From NCBI GenBank assembly GCA_937927235.1, contig CALBCM010000033.1, forward strand, positions 1 to 45,100: DNA of 45,100 nt. Reading direction: 5' to 3'. Shown piece by piece: positions 24,282 through 31,595 of the stretch. This DNA comes from an uncultured Johnsonella sp. (lineage in GTDB: Bacteria; Bacillota; Clostridia; Lachnospirales; Lachnospiraceae). The first letter of the stretch is position 1; every line of letters starts with the position of its first letter. The notes under the pieces were generated by a model. The model did no database searches and was not told the origin of the DNA. It worked only from the letters and a program-made list of their open reading frames with translations. Position numbers and translations under genes: made by a program.

Positions 24282-24294
24282 CTTCGCCTCCCTA

Positions 24295-24681
24295 TTATCT
24301 TTCGTCAAGCACTACAGTGATATGGCTCATTCTTTTTTCTATACGGTAAGCCCTGCCCTGTGCTCTCGGTTTTATTCTTTTCATTATAGGTCCTGAGCCT
24401 GCAAAACACTCAGCTATATATAAGTTTTCAGCATTTAAGTTATTATTATTTTCAGCATTTGCTACCGCTGATTTTAAGAGCTTTTCTATAAGCCTTGAAG
24501 CATATCTTGGATTGTACATAAGTATACCAAGTGCCTGCTGTACGCTCTTGCCCCTTATAGCGTCAAGAACGAAGCATGCTTTCTGAACTGACACCCTTGC
24601 ATAAGAAAGCTTTGCTGAAGGCCTTGTATCCTTTTTTTCATTTCTTTCTCTTTTAATCTGGGATCTATGTCCTTTTGCCAT
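24295..24681 (-). CDS. rplV: 50S ribosomal protein L22
   Basis: L22 (uL22) lines the nascent peptide tunnel. The 128-residue product has a short basic N-terminal extension (AKGHRSQIKRERNEKKDTRP), then KLSYARVSVQKACFVLDAIRGKSV and the tunnel hairpin segment SGPIMKRIKPRAQGRAYRIEK. It is 29 bases after rpsS. Confidence 0.96.
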   Translation of the reverse strand: MAKGHRSQIKRERNEKKDTRPSAKLSYARVSVQKACFVLDAIRGKSVQQALGILMYNPRYASRLIEKLLKSAVANAENNNNLNAENLYIAECFAGSGPIMKRIKPRAQGRAYRIEKRMSHITVVLDER

Positions 24682-24710
24682 AAAATAAACCTCCTTTCAA
24701 ACCTTTCTTA

Positions 24711-24989
24711 TTATCTTGATGCTTTCTTGTCGTCTGCCTTATGACCTCTATAGGTTCTTGTTGCAACAAATTCACCAAGCTTATGCCCTACCATGTCTTC
24801 TGTTACATATACCGGAACATGTTTTCTTCCATCATGTACAGCAAAGGTATGTCCCACGAACTCAGGGAAGATAGTTGAGCGGCGTGACCAGGTTTTAATT
24901 ACAGATTTCTGATTTGATTTATTTAACTGCTCAACCTTCTTTAATACATGCTTGTCTGCAAACGGACCTTTTTTAAGTGAACGTGACAT
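24711..24989 (-). CDS. rpsS: 30S ribosomal protein S19
   Basis: S19 (uS19) lies in the head of the small subunit with S13. The 92-residue product begins MSRSLKKGPFADKHVLKKVE and contains WSRRSTIFPEFVGHTFAVHDG and MVGHKLGEFVATRTYRGH. It is 12 bases after rplB. Confidence 0.97.
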   Translation of the reverse strand: MSRSLKKGPFADKHVLKKVEQLNKSNQKSVIKTWSRRSTIFPEFVGHTFAVHDGRKHVPVYVTEDMVGHKLGEFVATRTYRGHKADDKKASR

Positions 24990-25001
24990 CTGGCTCCCCC
25001 C

Positions 25002-25850
25002 TTATTTTGAAGTACCCTTACCATCACGTCTTCTGATGATAAGCTTGCTTGACTGTTTTTTCTTATTTCTTGTCTTAAGACCGAGAGCAGGCTTGCCCCA
25101 AGGTGTGCACGGACCCGGACGTCCTATTCCCGTCTTTCCTTCACCACCGCCGTGAGGATGGTCATTCGGGTTCATAACCGAACCGCGTACTGTAGGTCTT
25201 ATGCCCATGTGGCGCTTTCTTCCCGCCTTGCCGATTTTTATCAAAGCGTGGTCCGCATTTCCGACTACACCTATAGTAGCACGGCAGTTAATAGGAACCA
25301 TGCGCATCTCATTCGAAGGCAGACGAAGAGTGGCATACTTGCCCTCTTTTGCCATAAGCTGTGCCGAGTTTCCTGCCGAGCGTGCAAGCTGTGCACCCCT
25401 GCCCGGGTAAAGCTCTACATTATGTATCAGCGTTCCTATCGGTATCAGCGCAATCGGCAGGCAGTTTCCTACTTTGGCTTCCGCATGCTCTCCGCTCACT
25501 ACCTTCATACCCACTGTAAGTCCCTCAGGTGCTATAATATAAGCCTTTTCACCATCTGCATAGGTAAGCAGCGCTATATTTGCAGACCTGTTTGGGTCAT
25601 ACTCTATAGCCTTTACAGTTGCAGGGATTCCGTCCTTAGTTTTTCTTCTGAAATCAATGATTCTGTATTTTCTCTTAGCTCTGCCTCCGCGATGTCTTAC
25701 TGTTATCTTTCCCTGATTATTTCTTCCCGAGTTTTTCTTAAGCGAAACCACAAGTGATTTTTCAGGGCTTGTTTTAGTAATCTCAGCAAAGTCTGAGCCG
25801 GTCATATTACGCCTTGAGGGGGTATATGGTTTATATTTTTTAATTCCCAT
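25002..25850 (-). CDS. rplB: 50S ribosomal protein L2
   Basis: L2 (uL2) is needed for subunit association and peptidyl transfer. The 282-residue product starts MGIKKYKPYTPSRRNMTGSDF at the ATG at 25850, six bases after AAGGAG. It contains GRNNQGKITVRHRGGRAKRKYR and the C-terminal signature MNPNDHPHGGGEGKTGIGRPG. A GCTATGC/GCATAGC hairpin sits just before its ribosome site. Confidence 0.97.
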   Translation of the reverse strand: MGIKKYKPYTPSRRNMTGSDFAEITKTSPEKSLVVSLKKNSGRNNQGKITVRHRGGRAKRKYRIIDFRRKTKDGIPATVKAIEYDPNRSANIALLTYADGEKAYIIAPEGLTVGMKVVSGEHAEAKVGNCLPIALIPIGTLIHNVELYPGRGAQLARSAGNSAQLMAKEGKYATLRLPSNEMRMVPINCRATIGVVGNADHALIKIGKAGRKRHMGIRPTVRGSVMNPNDHPHGGGEGKTGIGRPGPCTPWGKPALGLKTRNKKKQSSKLIIRRRDGKGTSK

Positions 25851-25866
25851 TATATTCTCCTTCTGA

Positions 25867-25891
25867 GCTATGCCGTAAAGCACAGCATAGC
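25867..25891 (-). promoter_or_regulatory. Hairpin ahead of rplB
   Basis: GCTATGC and GCATAGC form a seven-pair stem around an 11-base loop, ending within about ten bases of the rplB ribosome site. It could influence rplB translation or mark a processing site. Confidence 0.4.
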
Positions 25892-25943
25892 CTCGTTTTT
25901 ATCACGGTTTCTTCCGTATAAGTTTTTTACAGCTTTTTAGAAA

Positions 25944-26243
25944 TTATAATCCTTCAAACAGCTCGATTTCCTTGCTGTCCTCACTAAGCTGCACTATAGC
26001 TTTTTTCCTTTTTGAAGTAAAGCCAAATCTATTGCCGCGGCGTTTTTCTTTTCCGGGCAGGTTCATGGTATTTACCTTCTCAACCTTTGTTCCCGGAAAC
26101 ATCTTCTCCACAGCTTCCTTTATCATTATCTTGTTTGATTCGGTATGAACAAGAAATGTATAGCATTTTGAAGCCATCTTCGCCATACTTTTTTCTGAAA
26201 CAACAGGCTCCAATATTACATCATAATATTTTATATCAGCCAT
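25944..26243 (-). CDS. rplW: 50S ribosomal protein L23
   Basis: L23 (uL23) lies at the tunnel exit and binds trigger factor. The 99-residue product begins MADIKYYDVILEPVVSEKSM and contains the basic KEKRRGNRFGFTSKRKKAIVQL. Its ATG overlaps the rplD stop by one base (TAATG). Confidence 0.97.
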   Translation of the reverse strand: MADIKYYDVILEPVVSEKSMAKMASKCYTFLVHTESNKIMIKEAVEKMFPGTKVEKVNTMNLPGKEKRRGNRFGFTSKRKKAIVQLSEDSKEIELFEGL

Positions 26244-26863
26244 TATGCATACACCTCCTCTATAGTATTGACAGCAGCCTGTGAAGCTACTACCGTATTA
26301 TACTTGAGAATATCATATACGTTTATAGTTTTAGGAGAAGCAGCCTTTACCCCTTTTATATTCCTTGCGGAAAGCACTGTATTTCTCTCACCCTCAGAAG
26401 TAACTATAAGGGCCTTTGAAACCTTAAGGTTTGCTAAAACTGCTGCCATCTTCTTGGTTTTTATCTCATCCATCTTAAAGTCATCAACTACTATGAACTT
26501 ATTTTCGTTTACTCTGCTGGTAAGAGCGCTCTTAAGTGCAAGCCTTCTCTCCTTTTTGTTAAGCCTTATGCTGTAATCTCTCGGAGTCGGGGCAAATACT
26601 ACTCCGCCGCCTTTCCACTGTGGCGATCTGATAGAACCCTGTCTTGCATGTCCGGTTCCCTTCTGCCTCCACGGCTTTCTTCCGCCGCCTCTTACTTCGC
26701 CTCTGGTCTTTGCTTTCTGTGTCCCCTGGCGCTTATTGGCAAGCTGTGCAACAACTGCTAAATGCACGACATGCTCATTGATTTCAATCCCGAAGATTGC
26801 ATCATTTAACTCCATATCGCCTACTTCCTTGCCTTCTATGTTATAAACAGATACTTTAGCCAT
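26243..26863 (-). CDS. rplD: 50S ribosomal protein L4
   Basis: L4 (uL4) lines the tunnel and in E. coli represses the S10 operon through its leader. The 206-residue product has the extended loop GEVRGGGRKPWRQKGTGHAR followed by GSIRSPQWKGGGVVFAPTPRDY. Whether it also acts on the structured leader seen here is unknown. It is 18 bases after rplC and overlaps rplW by one base. Confidence 0.97.
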   Translation of the reverse strand: MAKVSVYNIEGKEVGDMELNDAIFGIEINEHVVHLAVVAQLANKRQGTQKAKTRGEVRGGGRKPWRQKGTGHARQGSIRSPQWKGGGVVFAPTPRDYSIRLNKKERRLALKSALTSRVNENKFIVVDDFKMDEIKTKKMAAVLANLKVSKALIVTSEGERNTVLSARNIKGVKAASPKTINVYDILKYNTVVASQAAVNTIEEVYA

Positions 26864-26881
26864 CTATGCGTCCTCCTTTCC

Positions 26882-27562
26882 TTAAGCCTTTGCCTTAACT
26901 GCTTCTTTTATTACTACAAGTGATTTCTTAGGTCCGGGTACCGAACCCTTTACCAGTATAAGATTGTCGTCCTTATCCACTCTTACCACTTCAAGATTCT
27001 GTATTGTCACTTTTTCACTTCCCATGTGTCCTGGCATTCCCTTGCCCTTAAACACACGGCTTGGACTTGAGGTGGAGCCATTTGAACCCTGATGGCGATG
27101 GAATTTTGAGCCATGTGCCATAGGTCCTCTATGCTGTCCATATCTTTTTACTGCTCCCTGGAAGCCCTTTCCCTTTGAGATTGCACTTGCGTCAATCTTA
27201 TCTCCAGCAGTAAAAATATCTGCTTTAATCTCGTCTTTTACAGAGAATTCGGCAGAGCTTTCCAATTTAAACTCTTTAAGAAATCTTCCTACAGGAAAAA
27301 CCTCTCTCTTTTTATGACCCTTTTCAATCGTTACCTTCTCAATGCCTGCCTTTTCAAGATGACCTGCACGCGGTTTATTTACAAGCTTGGTACGGATTTG
27401 TCCGTAAGCTACCTGAATTGAATTATAGCCGTCATTTTCTTCAGTTTTTACCTGTGTTACTATACAAGGTCCTGCCTGAAGCACAGTTACAGGAATTAAG
27501 GTACCTGCTTCGTTGAAGATTTGTGTCATTCCAAGCTTTGTTGCCAGTATTGCCTTCTTCAT
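26882..27562 (-). CDS. rplC: 50S ribosomal protein L3
   Basis: L3 (uL3) is an early large-subunit assembly protein near the peptidyl transferase centre. The 226-residue product begins MKKAILATKLGMTQIFNEAG and contains KGKGFQGAVKRYGQHRGPMAHGS and HRHQGSNGSTSSPSRVFKGKGMPGH (two separate blocks). It is 59 bases after rpsJ; a short GAGCAT/ATGCTC hairpin lies in that gap near 27592-27607. Confidence 0.97.
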   Translation of the reverse strand: MKKAILATKLGMTQIFNEAGTLIPVTVLQAGPCIVTQVKTEENDGYNSIQVAYGQIRTKLVNKPRAGHLEKAGIEKVTIEKGHKKREVFPVGRFLKEFKLESSAEFSVKDEIKADIFTAGDKIDASAISKGKGFQGAVKRYGQHRGPMAHGSKFHRHQGSNGSTSSPSRVFKGKGMPGHMGSEKVTIQNLEVVRVDKDDNLILVKGSVPGPKKSLVVIKEAVKAKA

Positions 27563-27621
27563 TCTATTCCTCCTGATTTTATTCTACAGCGGAGCATTTT
27601 CATGCTCATTCTAGAGCAGGA

Positions 27622-27939
27622 TTATCTACTCTTCATTTTAATATCGATATGAACACCTGCCGGCATTTCAAGACGTGACAATGCGTCAATAGTCTTTTCA
27701 CTCGGTGTAATCACATCTATAAGTCTTTTATGAGTTCTTTGCTCAAACTGCTCTCTTGAATCCTTATACTTATGAACTGCTCTAAGTATTGTAACCACCT
27801 CTTTTTTAGTAGGCAGCGGCACAGGTCCTGACACCTTTGCTCCGGTCTTTTTAACCGTATCAACTATCTTGCCTGCCGAGCTGTCAACCAGCTGATGCTC
27901 ATAAGCCTTTAATATAATTCTCATTACTTGACTTGCCAT
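27622..27939 (-). CDS. rpsJ: 30S ribosomal protein S10
   Basis: S10 (uS10) is a small-subunit head protein and, as NusE, a transcription antitermination factor. The 105-residue product starts MASQVMRIILKAYEHQLVDSS at the ATG at 27939 and ends LEMPAGVHIDIKMKSR. The frame is open 30 codons further upstream but that stretch is the RNA leader, not protein. AAGGAGG lies about 11 bases before the ATG. It is the first gene of the ribosomal cluster. Confidence 0.97.
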   Translation of the reverse strand: MASQVMRIILKAYEHQLVDSSAGKIVDTVKKTGAKVSGPVPLPTKKEVVTILRAVHKYKDSREQFEQRTHKRLIDVITPSEKTIDALSRLEMPAGVHIDIKMKSR

Positions 27940-28172
27940 AAAAAAAGTCGCCTCCTTTTCGCACTTTTTAAAAAAGTTCGACAAGCGGTGACTGTACACT
28001 CTGCCGTGCGTGTCCGTATAGATACGCACAATAAACCTGTAGCTTGCTGTTTATCTGTACAGTGACTTGTCGCCAGTTTATAGTAACATGACCTTCGCTC
28101 CACGGAAAACCCCGATTTTAATCTAAATTAAAATGCAGCAACCTCACGCTTCACAGCTATCAATGTCACAGC
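27940..28172 (-). ncRNA. Structured 5' leader of the S10 ribosomal operon
   Basis: About 230 bases lie between the probable start of transcription and rpsJ. A long-range helix forms between 28056-28072 and 27979-27998 (CGACAAGTCACTGTACA with TGTACAGT and CTTGTCG, one bulge). A smaller A/T helix, ACTTTTT/AAAAAGT, lies just before the ribosome site. Such leaders are bound by a ribosomal protein for autoregulation in several bacteria. I cannot match this one to a named class. Confidence 0.55.
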
Positions 28173-28178
28173 CTCGTA

Positions 28179-28207
28179 AGAATATCACAGATTTTAAGGG
28201 ATTGCAA
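28179..28207 (-). promoter_or_regulatory. Promoter of the ribosomal protein cluster
   Basis: TTGCAA (28202-28207) and TATTCT (28179-28184) on the minus strand are separated by exactly 17 bases. It is the best sigma-A-type match in the gap upstream of rpsJ and lies about 240 bases before the start codon. Confidence 0.65.
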
Positions 28208-28275
28208 GTATTTTATTTAATACTCTTATAAAAATTAATATCCTCTCTTCTGAAACTTTAAAGCCGGTTTTTTCC

Positions 28276-28330
28276 AAAAAAGCAGGAGGTGCCGCTTCAC
28301 CATCCATTTTGATGACTCTGCGGCACCTCC
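28276..28330 (-). terminator. Intrinsic terminator after the cell-wall-binding fragment
   Basis: GGAGGTGCCGC and GCGGCACCTCC form an 11-pair stem with a 24-base loop. On the minus strand it runs into TGCTTTTTT. It separates the CRISPR region from the ribosomal cluster promoter. Confidence 0.85.
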
Positions 28331-28343
28331 ATACAAATAATAA

Positions 28344-28919
28344 TTATCCCACATTATTAAAATCCGGCTCCTGCGGATGTGAATACTCTCCTCCCGCTCC
28401 CTCAGTTGAGCCGTTAATATGAGTAAGCACGCCGCTGCCGTCTGTGCGGTACTCCACTTTATCTCCGTCTTTAACCTTACCGTTTTTAGTAATTCTGCCC
28501 GAGGAATTTACCACATAGTTGATAAAGCCGTTTCCTGAATCACGCGGTATGGATATTATCAGATACTTGCTGCTACTGTCAGCTTTTTGAAGCTTTCCCA
28601 TATAGTAAAGATAACCTTCCTTAACTCCGGTATAGCCTCTGCCTGTTGACTCCTGGAAATAGTAGATATTATCTCCGTCCGTTCCCTCAAGCTTGACTCT
28701 GCCCTTTTGCATGTGGCTCTGTTTTACAGTGCCGAAATAATAGGCAGTATATTTATCATTATTGCTTCCCGTATACACCTTCTGCAAGCCGTAAACCGGA
28801 TTTCCTCTATGGTTAAACAAATAAGATTTGCCGTTTATATTTTTTATATCCTTTGCATAAAGGCTGTTCTCTTTTGAAGCATAAGGTATTCCTGAGCTGT
28901 CAAAGTAGAACCATTCCAC
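28344..28919 (-). CDS. C-terminal fragment of a cell-wall-binding repeat protein
   Basis: The 191-residue frame carries aromatic/glycine repeats of the cell-wall (choline-binding-like) type: EWFYFDSSGIPY, GKSYLFNHRGNPVYG, NIYYFQESTGRGYTG, EGYLYYMGKLQK. There is no signal peptide and no good start: the GTG at 28919 has no ribosome site. The same frame stays open upstream (IQPPDDILDNYEHEV, in keeping with coding sequence) until it enters the terminal CRISPR repeat, where it hits a TAG. So this is probably the C-terminal end of a larger secreted protein whose front was lost at the CRISPR junction. A strong terminator follows. The exact function of the parent protein is unknown. Confidence 0.6.
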   Translation of the reverse strand: MEWFYFDSSGIPYASKENSLYAKDIKNINGKSYLFNHRGNPVYGLQKVYTGSNNDKYTAYYFGTVKQSHMQKGRVKLEGTDGDNIYYFQESTGRGYTGVKEGYLYYMGKLQKADSSSKYLIISIPRDSGNGFINYVVNSSGRITKNGKVKDGDKVEYRTDGSGVLTHINGSTEGAGGEYSHPQEPDFNNVG

Positions 28920-28963
28920 CTCATGCTCATAATTGTCAAGTATATCATCAGGCGGCTGTATGG

Positions 28964-29367
28964 GTTTCCGTCCCCTATCGGGGTTCTTTATATTCTAATG
29001 GCTTACGGGGGAAGGAGGAATAACTATGGTGGAAAATATAGTTTCCGTCCCCTATCGGGGTTCTTTATATTCTAATGAAGGAGAAAGATATGAAAAAAAG
29101 ACAAATAAAGGTTTCCGTCCCCTATCGGGGTTCTTTATATTCTAATAGAAGGAGAAAGACATATGAAAAAGAGAATTATATGTTTCCGTCCCCTATCGGG
29201 GTTCTTTATATTCTAATAAGTTATAAAGATGAAACTACCACCTTGGGCGCTTCGGAAGTTTCCGTCCCCTATCGGGGTTCTTTATATTCTAAGTTTTCTT
29301 TGCCGTAGAAACGGATATACATTTTTAACAAGTTTCCGTCCCCTATCGGGGTTCTTTATATTCTAAT
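28964..29367 (-). CRISPR. CRISPR array, type III-A, six repeats and five spacers
   Basis: Six 36-base repeats start at 28964, 29041, 29111, 29182, 29258 and 29332. They are identical except for the last plus-strand base of the fifth (G for T). Spacers are 41, 34, 35, 40 and 38 bases from left to right. The repeat contains a CCCC-TATC-GGGG hairpin core. Read on the minus strand it ends GGGGACGGAAAC, matching type III-A repeats, so Cas6 cleavage would leave the 5' tag ACGGAAAC. Transcription is therefore leftwards, with the leader between csm5 and the repeat at 29332. Spacers 1-3 hold ribosome site plus ATG on the plus strand, so their crRNAs would be antisense to gene starts. An apparent reading frame running through the array on the plus strand is not a gene. 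Confidence 0.98.
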
Positions 29368-29432
29368 CTAGCCTCTACATCCCTTTTATATTAAAGGCTT
29401 AAAATACACTTTGCGGCGTAAACCGTATTTTT

Positions 29433-29470
29433 TATATAGTGAGCTGCATTTTATATTTCAAATGCAGCTC
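29433..29470 (-). promoter_or_regulatory. CRISPR leader promoter with overlapping inverted repeat
   Basis: On the minus strand TTGAAA (29456-29461) and TATATA (29433-29438) are 17 bases apart, placing the transcript start about 58 bases before the first repeat. GAGCTGCATTT/AAATGCAGCTC (29441-29470) is an 11-pair inverted repeat covering the -35 and spacer. It may serve as operator or as a weak terminator after csm5, but no T-run follows directly. Confidence 0.55.
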
Positions 29471-29485
29471 AAAACCTTTATTTAT

Positions 29486-30643
29486 CTAATACGGAGCAAA
29501 ACCGTCTTCAAATGACACAAGACAGGCTCCCATCTGCACTATCCTATCACAATACTTAGTACATTTCAATACTCTTGGTGAAGCACCTTTCAAAATGTCC
29601 GCATTATGCTTCTTCCCGGAAAAAAGCTTATTAAGTATCTTTGAAGTCTGATTTATACCCTCTTTCCCTCGTATTGCGGCATAAGTATAGGTCTTTGAAG
29701 GGTATCCGATACCACCGCCTATAAAAATCACATTATCTTTAGCGTCAGCCTCTTTTAATTTACCTGCGGTATTAAACTTACTTAAAAACTCATTGCAGTA
29801 GTTATTATAGTTTTTAACTACTGCTCTTTTTATATCCTCAATTTTCCATTCAAATATATTCTCATTTATAGTTAAAGGAAATACTATTTCAGTTCCGGGT
29901 TTTATGCACTCCCTTAACAGTGGCAGGCTGTTTTGGCTTCCATCCATGTGGCAGTCTATCTTCTGGCAGGCAATAAGAGCTGAAGCTTCACATGGTTTAC
30001 TGTCGCCTATTGTCAATCCTGACATTATATTAATATATGCCTTTTTATCTTCCTTAAAATCCTTAGAAGAATCAAATATTATTTCTCTGGTAAAAATACC
30101 TTCATCAGTATCTTTATAAATTTTGGACATTTTATCACAATAAAACTTATATCTATTATCGTTCTCAGCATTTAATTTTATAACTTCACTTTTAATAGCT
30201 CCTGATAAATTCTTTTTCTCTAATATCTCCATATTAGCAAGTACAGTTCTCAATGCACCTTTAAGGCTGCTGCCCGGTATATATATTTTTTTATATGCAT
30301 CTTTCGTGAAAAGATTGATTCCCTTTTCATCTAATATATCTTTATCAGCTATATGCAAATTATAATCTTCCCATTTATTATATATATCTTCAGATATATT
30401 ATGTTTTGACAAAAATCTAGCAAGGCTTTTTCCTGTATTTGAATATTTCGTCATATAATTTATATAGTCCTCAATCAATTCATGATTAATAAAAAACTGC
30501 ATCATTTTATTAATATCAGGTATAATAAGCTTCCCGGTATTATTATTAAAAATATATTCATTTCTTGCTAAAGTTTTACCACTGCCTATATGCACCGGAG
30601 TTAAGACTTTTAAGTGTACTGTATAGGTTTTTATATTTTTCAT
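29486..30643 (-). CDS. csm5: Type III-A CRISPR effector subunit Csm5
   Basis: Csm5 is the RAMP protein capping the crRNA 3' end of the Csm complex and helps crRNA maturation. The product of 385 residues starts MKNIKTYTVHLKVLTPVHIGSGK at the ATG at 30643, four bases after csm4. The RAMP features are VHIGSG near the N-terminus, PGSSLKGALRTVLAN, and the glycine-rich GGGIGYPSKTYTY near residue 300. It is the last cas gene; the array leader follows 118 bases on. Confidence 0.93.
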   Translation of the reverse strand: MKNIKTYTVHLKVLTPVHIGSGKTLARNEYIFNNNTGKLIIPDINKMMQFFINHELIEDYINYMTKYSNTGKSLARFLSKHNISEDIYNKWEDYNLHIADKDILDEKGINLFTKDAYKKIYIPGSSLKGALRTVLANMEILEKKNLSGAIKSEVIKLNAENDNRYKFYCDKMSKIYKDTDEGIFTREIIFDSSKDFKEDKKAYINIMSGLTIGDSKPCEASALIACQKIDCHMDGSQNSLPLLRECIKPGTEIVFPLTINENIFEWKIEDIKRAVVKNYNNYCNEFLSKFNTAGKLKEADAKDNVIFIGGGIGYPSKTYTYAAIRGKEGINQTSKILNKLFSGKKHNADILKGASPRVLKCTKYCDRIVQMGACLVSFEDGFAPY

Positions 30644-30647
30644 ATAT

Positions 30648-31595
30648 TTAAACCCCCATAAACATAGGTTTGGCATAACGATATACTTTATGCGGTACCA
30701 TATCTGAAGCTACATCATATATATTCCCTTTAAATCTGTTTTTAAATACAGAGCCTGATTGAAATACGTATAATTCTTTTTTCTTTTTTGCAGTTCCTAC
30801 ACAGCTTCCGGAATTTATAAAGCCTCCACGCCTTTTAAGTAAAAAAACGGCATCTTCCAAAGCTGAATCCAGTTCATCATCTTTTGGCAGACATATAGAT
30901 AAGCTCATATATTTATTAAAAATACTGTCCTTATTTATTTCATTGGCTGAAAGCCTGTTTTTAAGATTTTCAGGAATGTCAGCCGGGCTGCATCTGAATT
31001 TTCCAAGACCGGAGGATACCTTCCCGCCTATGCCTGTATATGAAAGCTGATTAAACAAGGTTTCTATAAAAGAATATTCCTTTTCAGAATTATATCCTAC
31101 GCATATATACAGACCGCTGTTTTCTGAAAATGAAAATACTTCAAGACCGTAGGGCAGAGTGTCGTCCGCTCTCTGAATAAAAGCTTTCTGTCTTAATAAA
31201 AAGTCTCCTACATTACCGAGCTTATCCGCAGTTTTTTCTATGTCCAGTCTTCCCTTTAAATAGTCATCAAACTTTGATACAGGTACATAATCAATTTTTT
31301 TTAAAGCTTTGGCTTTATTTGAAAATTCATCGTTAATATTATAAATTATTTTTATTTTAGGCTTGGGTATATAAAATTCTTCATCTATATAGGGCATAGC
31401 ATCTGAAATTAAAAGATTACCTGCATTTGCCATGCTGAACAAATCATCCAAAGCAGTTTCTCCAAAGTTTAACGCTTCATGGCAAAGTGCAGAAAATATG
31501 CTGTCTGCATATATAGTTTTATTTCCTTTATCAAGTGATTTTTCTCCAAAATGCACCTCAGTTAAAAATTTTAGCTTAATAATTTTATAATACAT
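30648..31595 (-). CDS. csm4: Type III-A CRISPR effector subunit Csm4
   Basis: Csm4 is the Cas5-like subunit that holds the 5' tag of the crRNA and contacts Cas10. The 315-residue product shows the RAMP pattern KLKFLTEVHFGEKSLDKG, DSIFSALCHEA and the glycine-rich GIGGKVSSGLGKF. Its start overlaps the csm3 end by 11 bases, so the pair is probably translationally coupled. Confidence 0.93.
   Translation of the reverse strand: MYYKIIKLKFLTEVHFGEKSLDKGNKTIYADSIFSALCHEALNFGETALDDLFSMANAGNLLISDAMPYIDEEFYIPKPKIKIIYNINDEFSNKAKALKKIDYVPVSKFDDYLKGRLDIEKTADKLGNVGDFLLRQKAFIQRADDTLPYGLEVFSFSENSGLYICVGYNSEKEYSFIETLFNQLSYTGIGGKVSSGLGKFRCSPADIPENLKNRLSANEINKDSIFNKYMSLSICLPKDDELDSALEDAVFLLKRRGGFINSGSCVGTAKKKKELYVFQSGSVFKNRFKGNIYDVASDMVPHKVYRYAKPMFMGV

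Noticed and set aside
27940..28029. N-terminal extension of S10
   Set aside because: The frame is open but the ATG at 27939 matches the family start and has a ribosome site; the upstream part is the folded leader.
29075..29308. Open reading frame across the CRISPR repeats on the plus strand
   Set aside because: It is made of repeat units read as codons and has no independent coding character.
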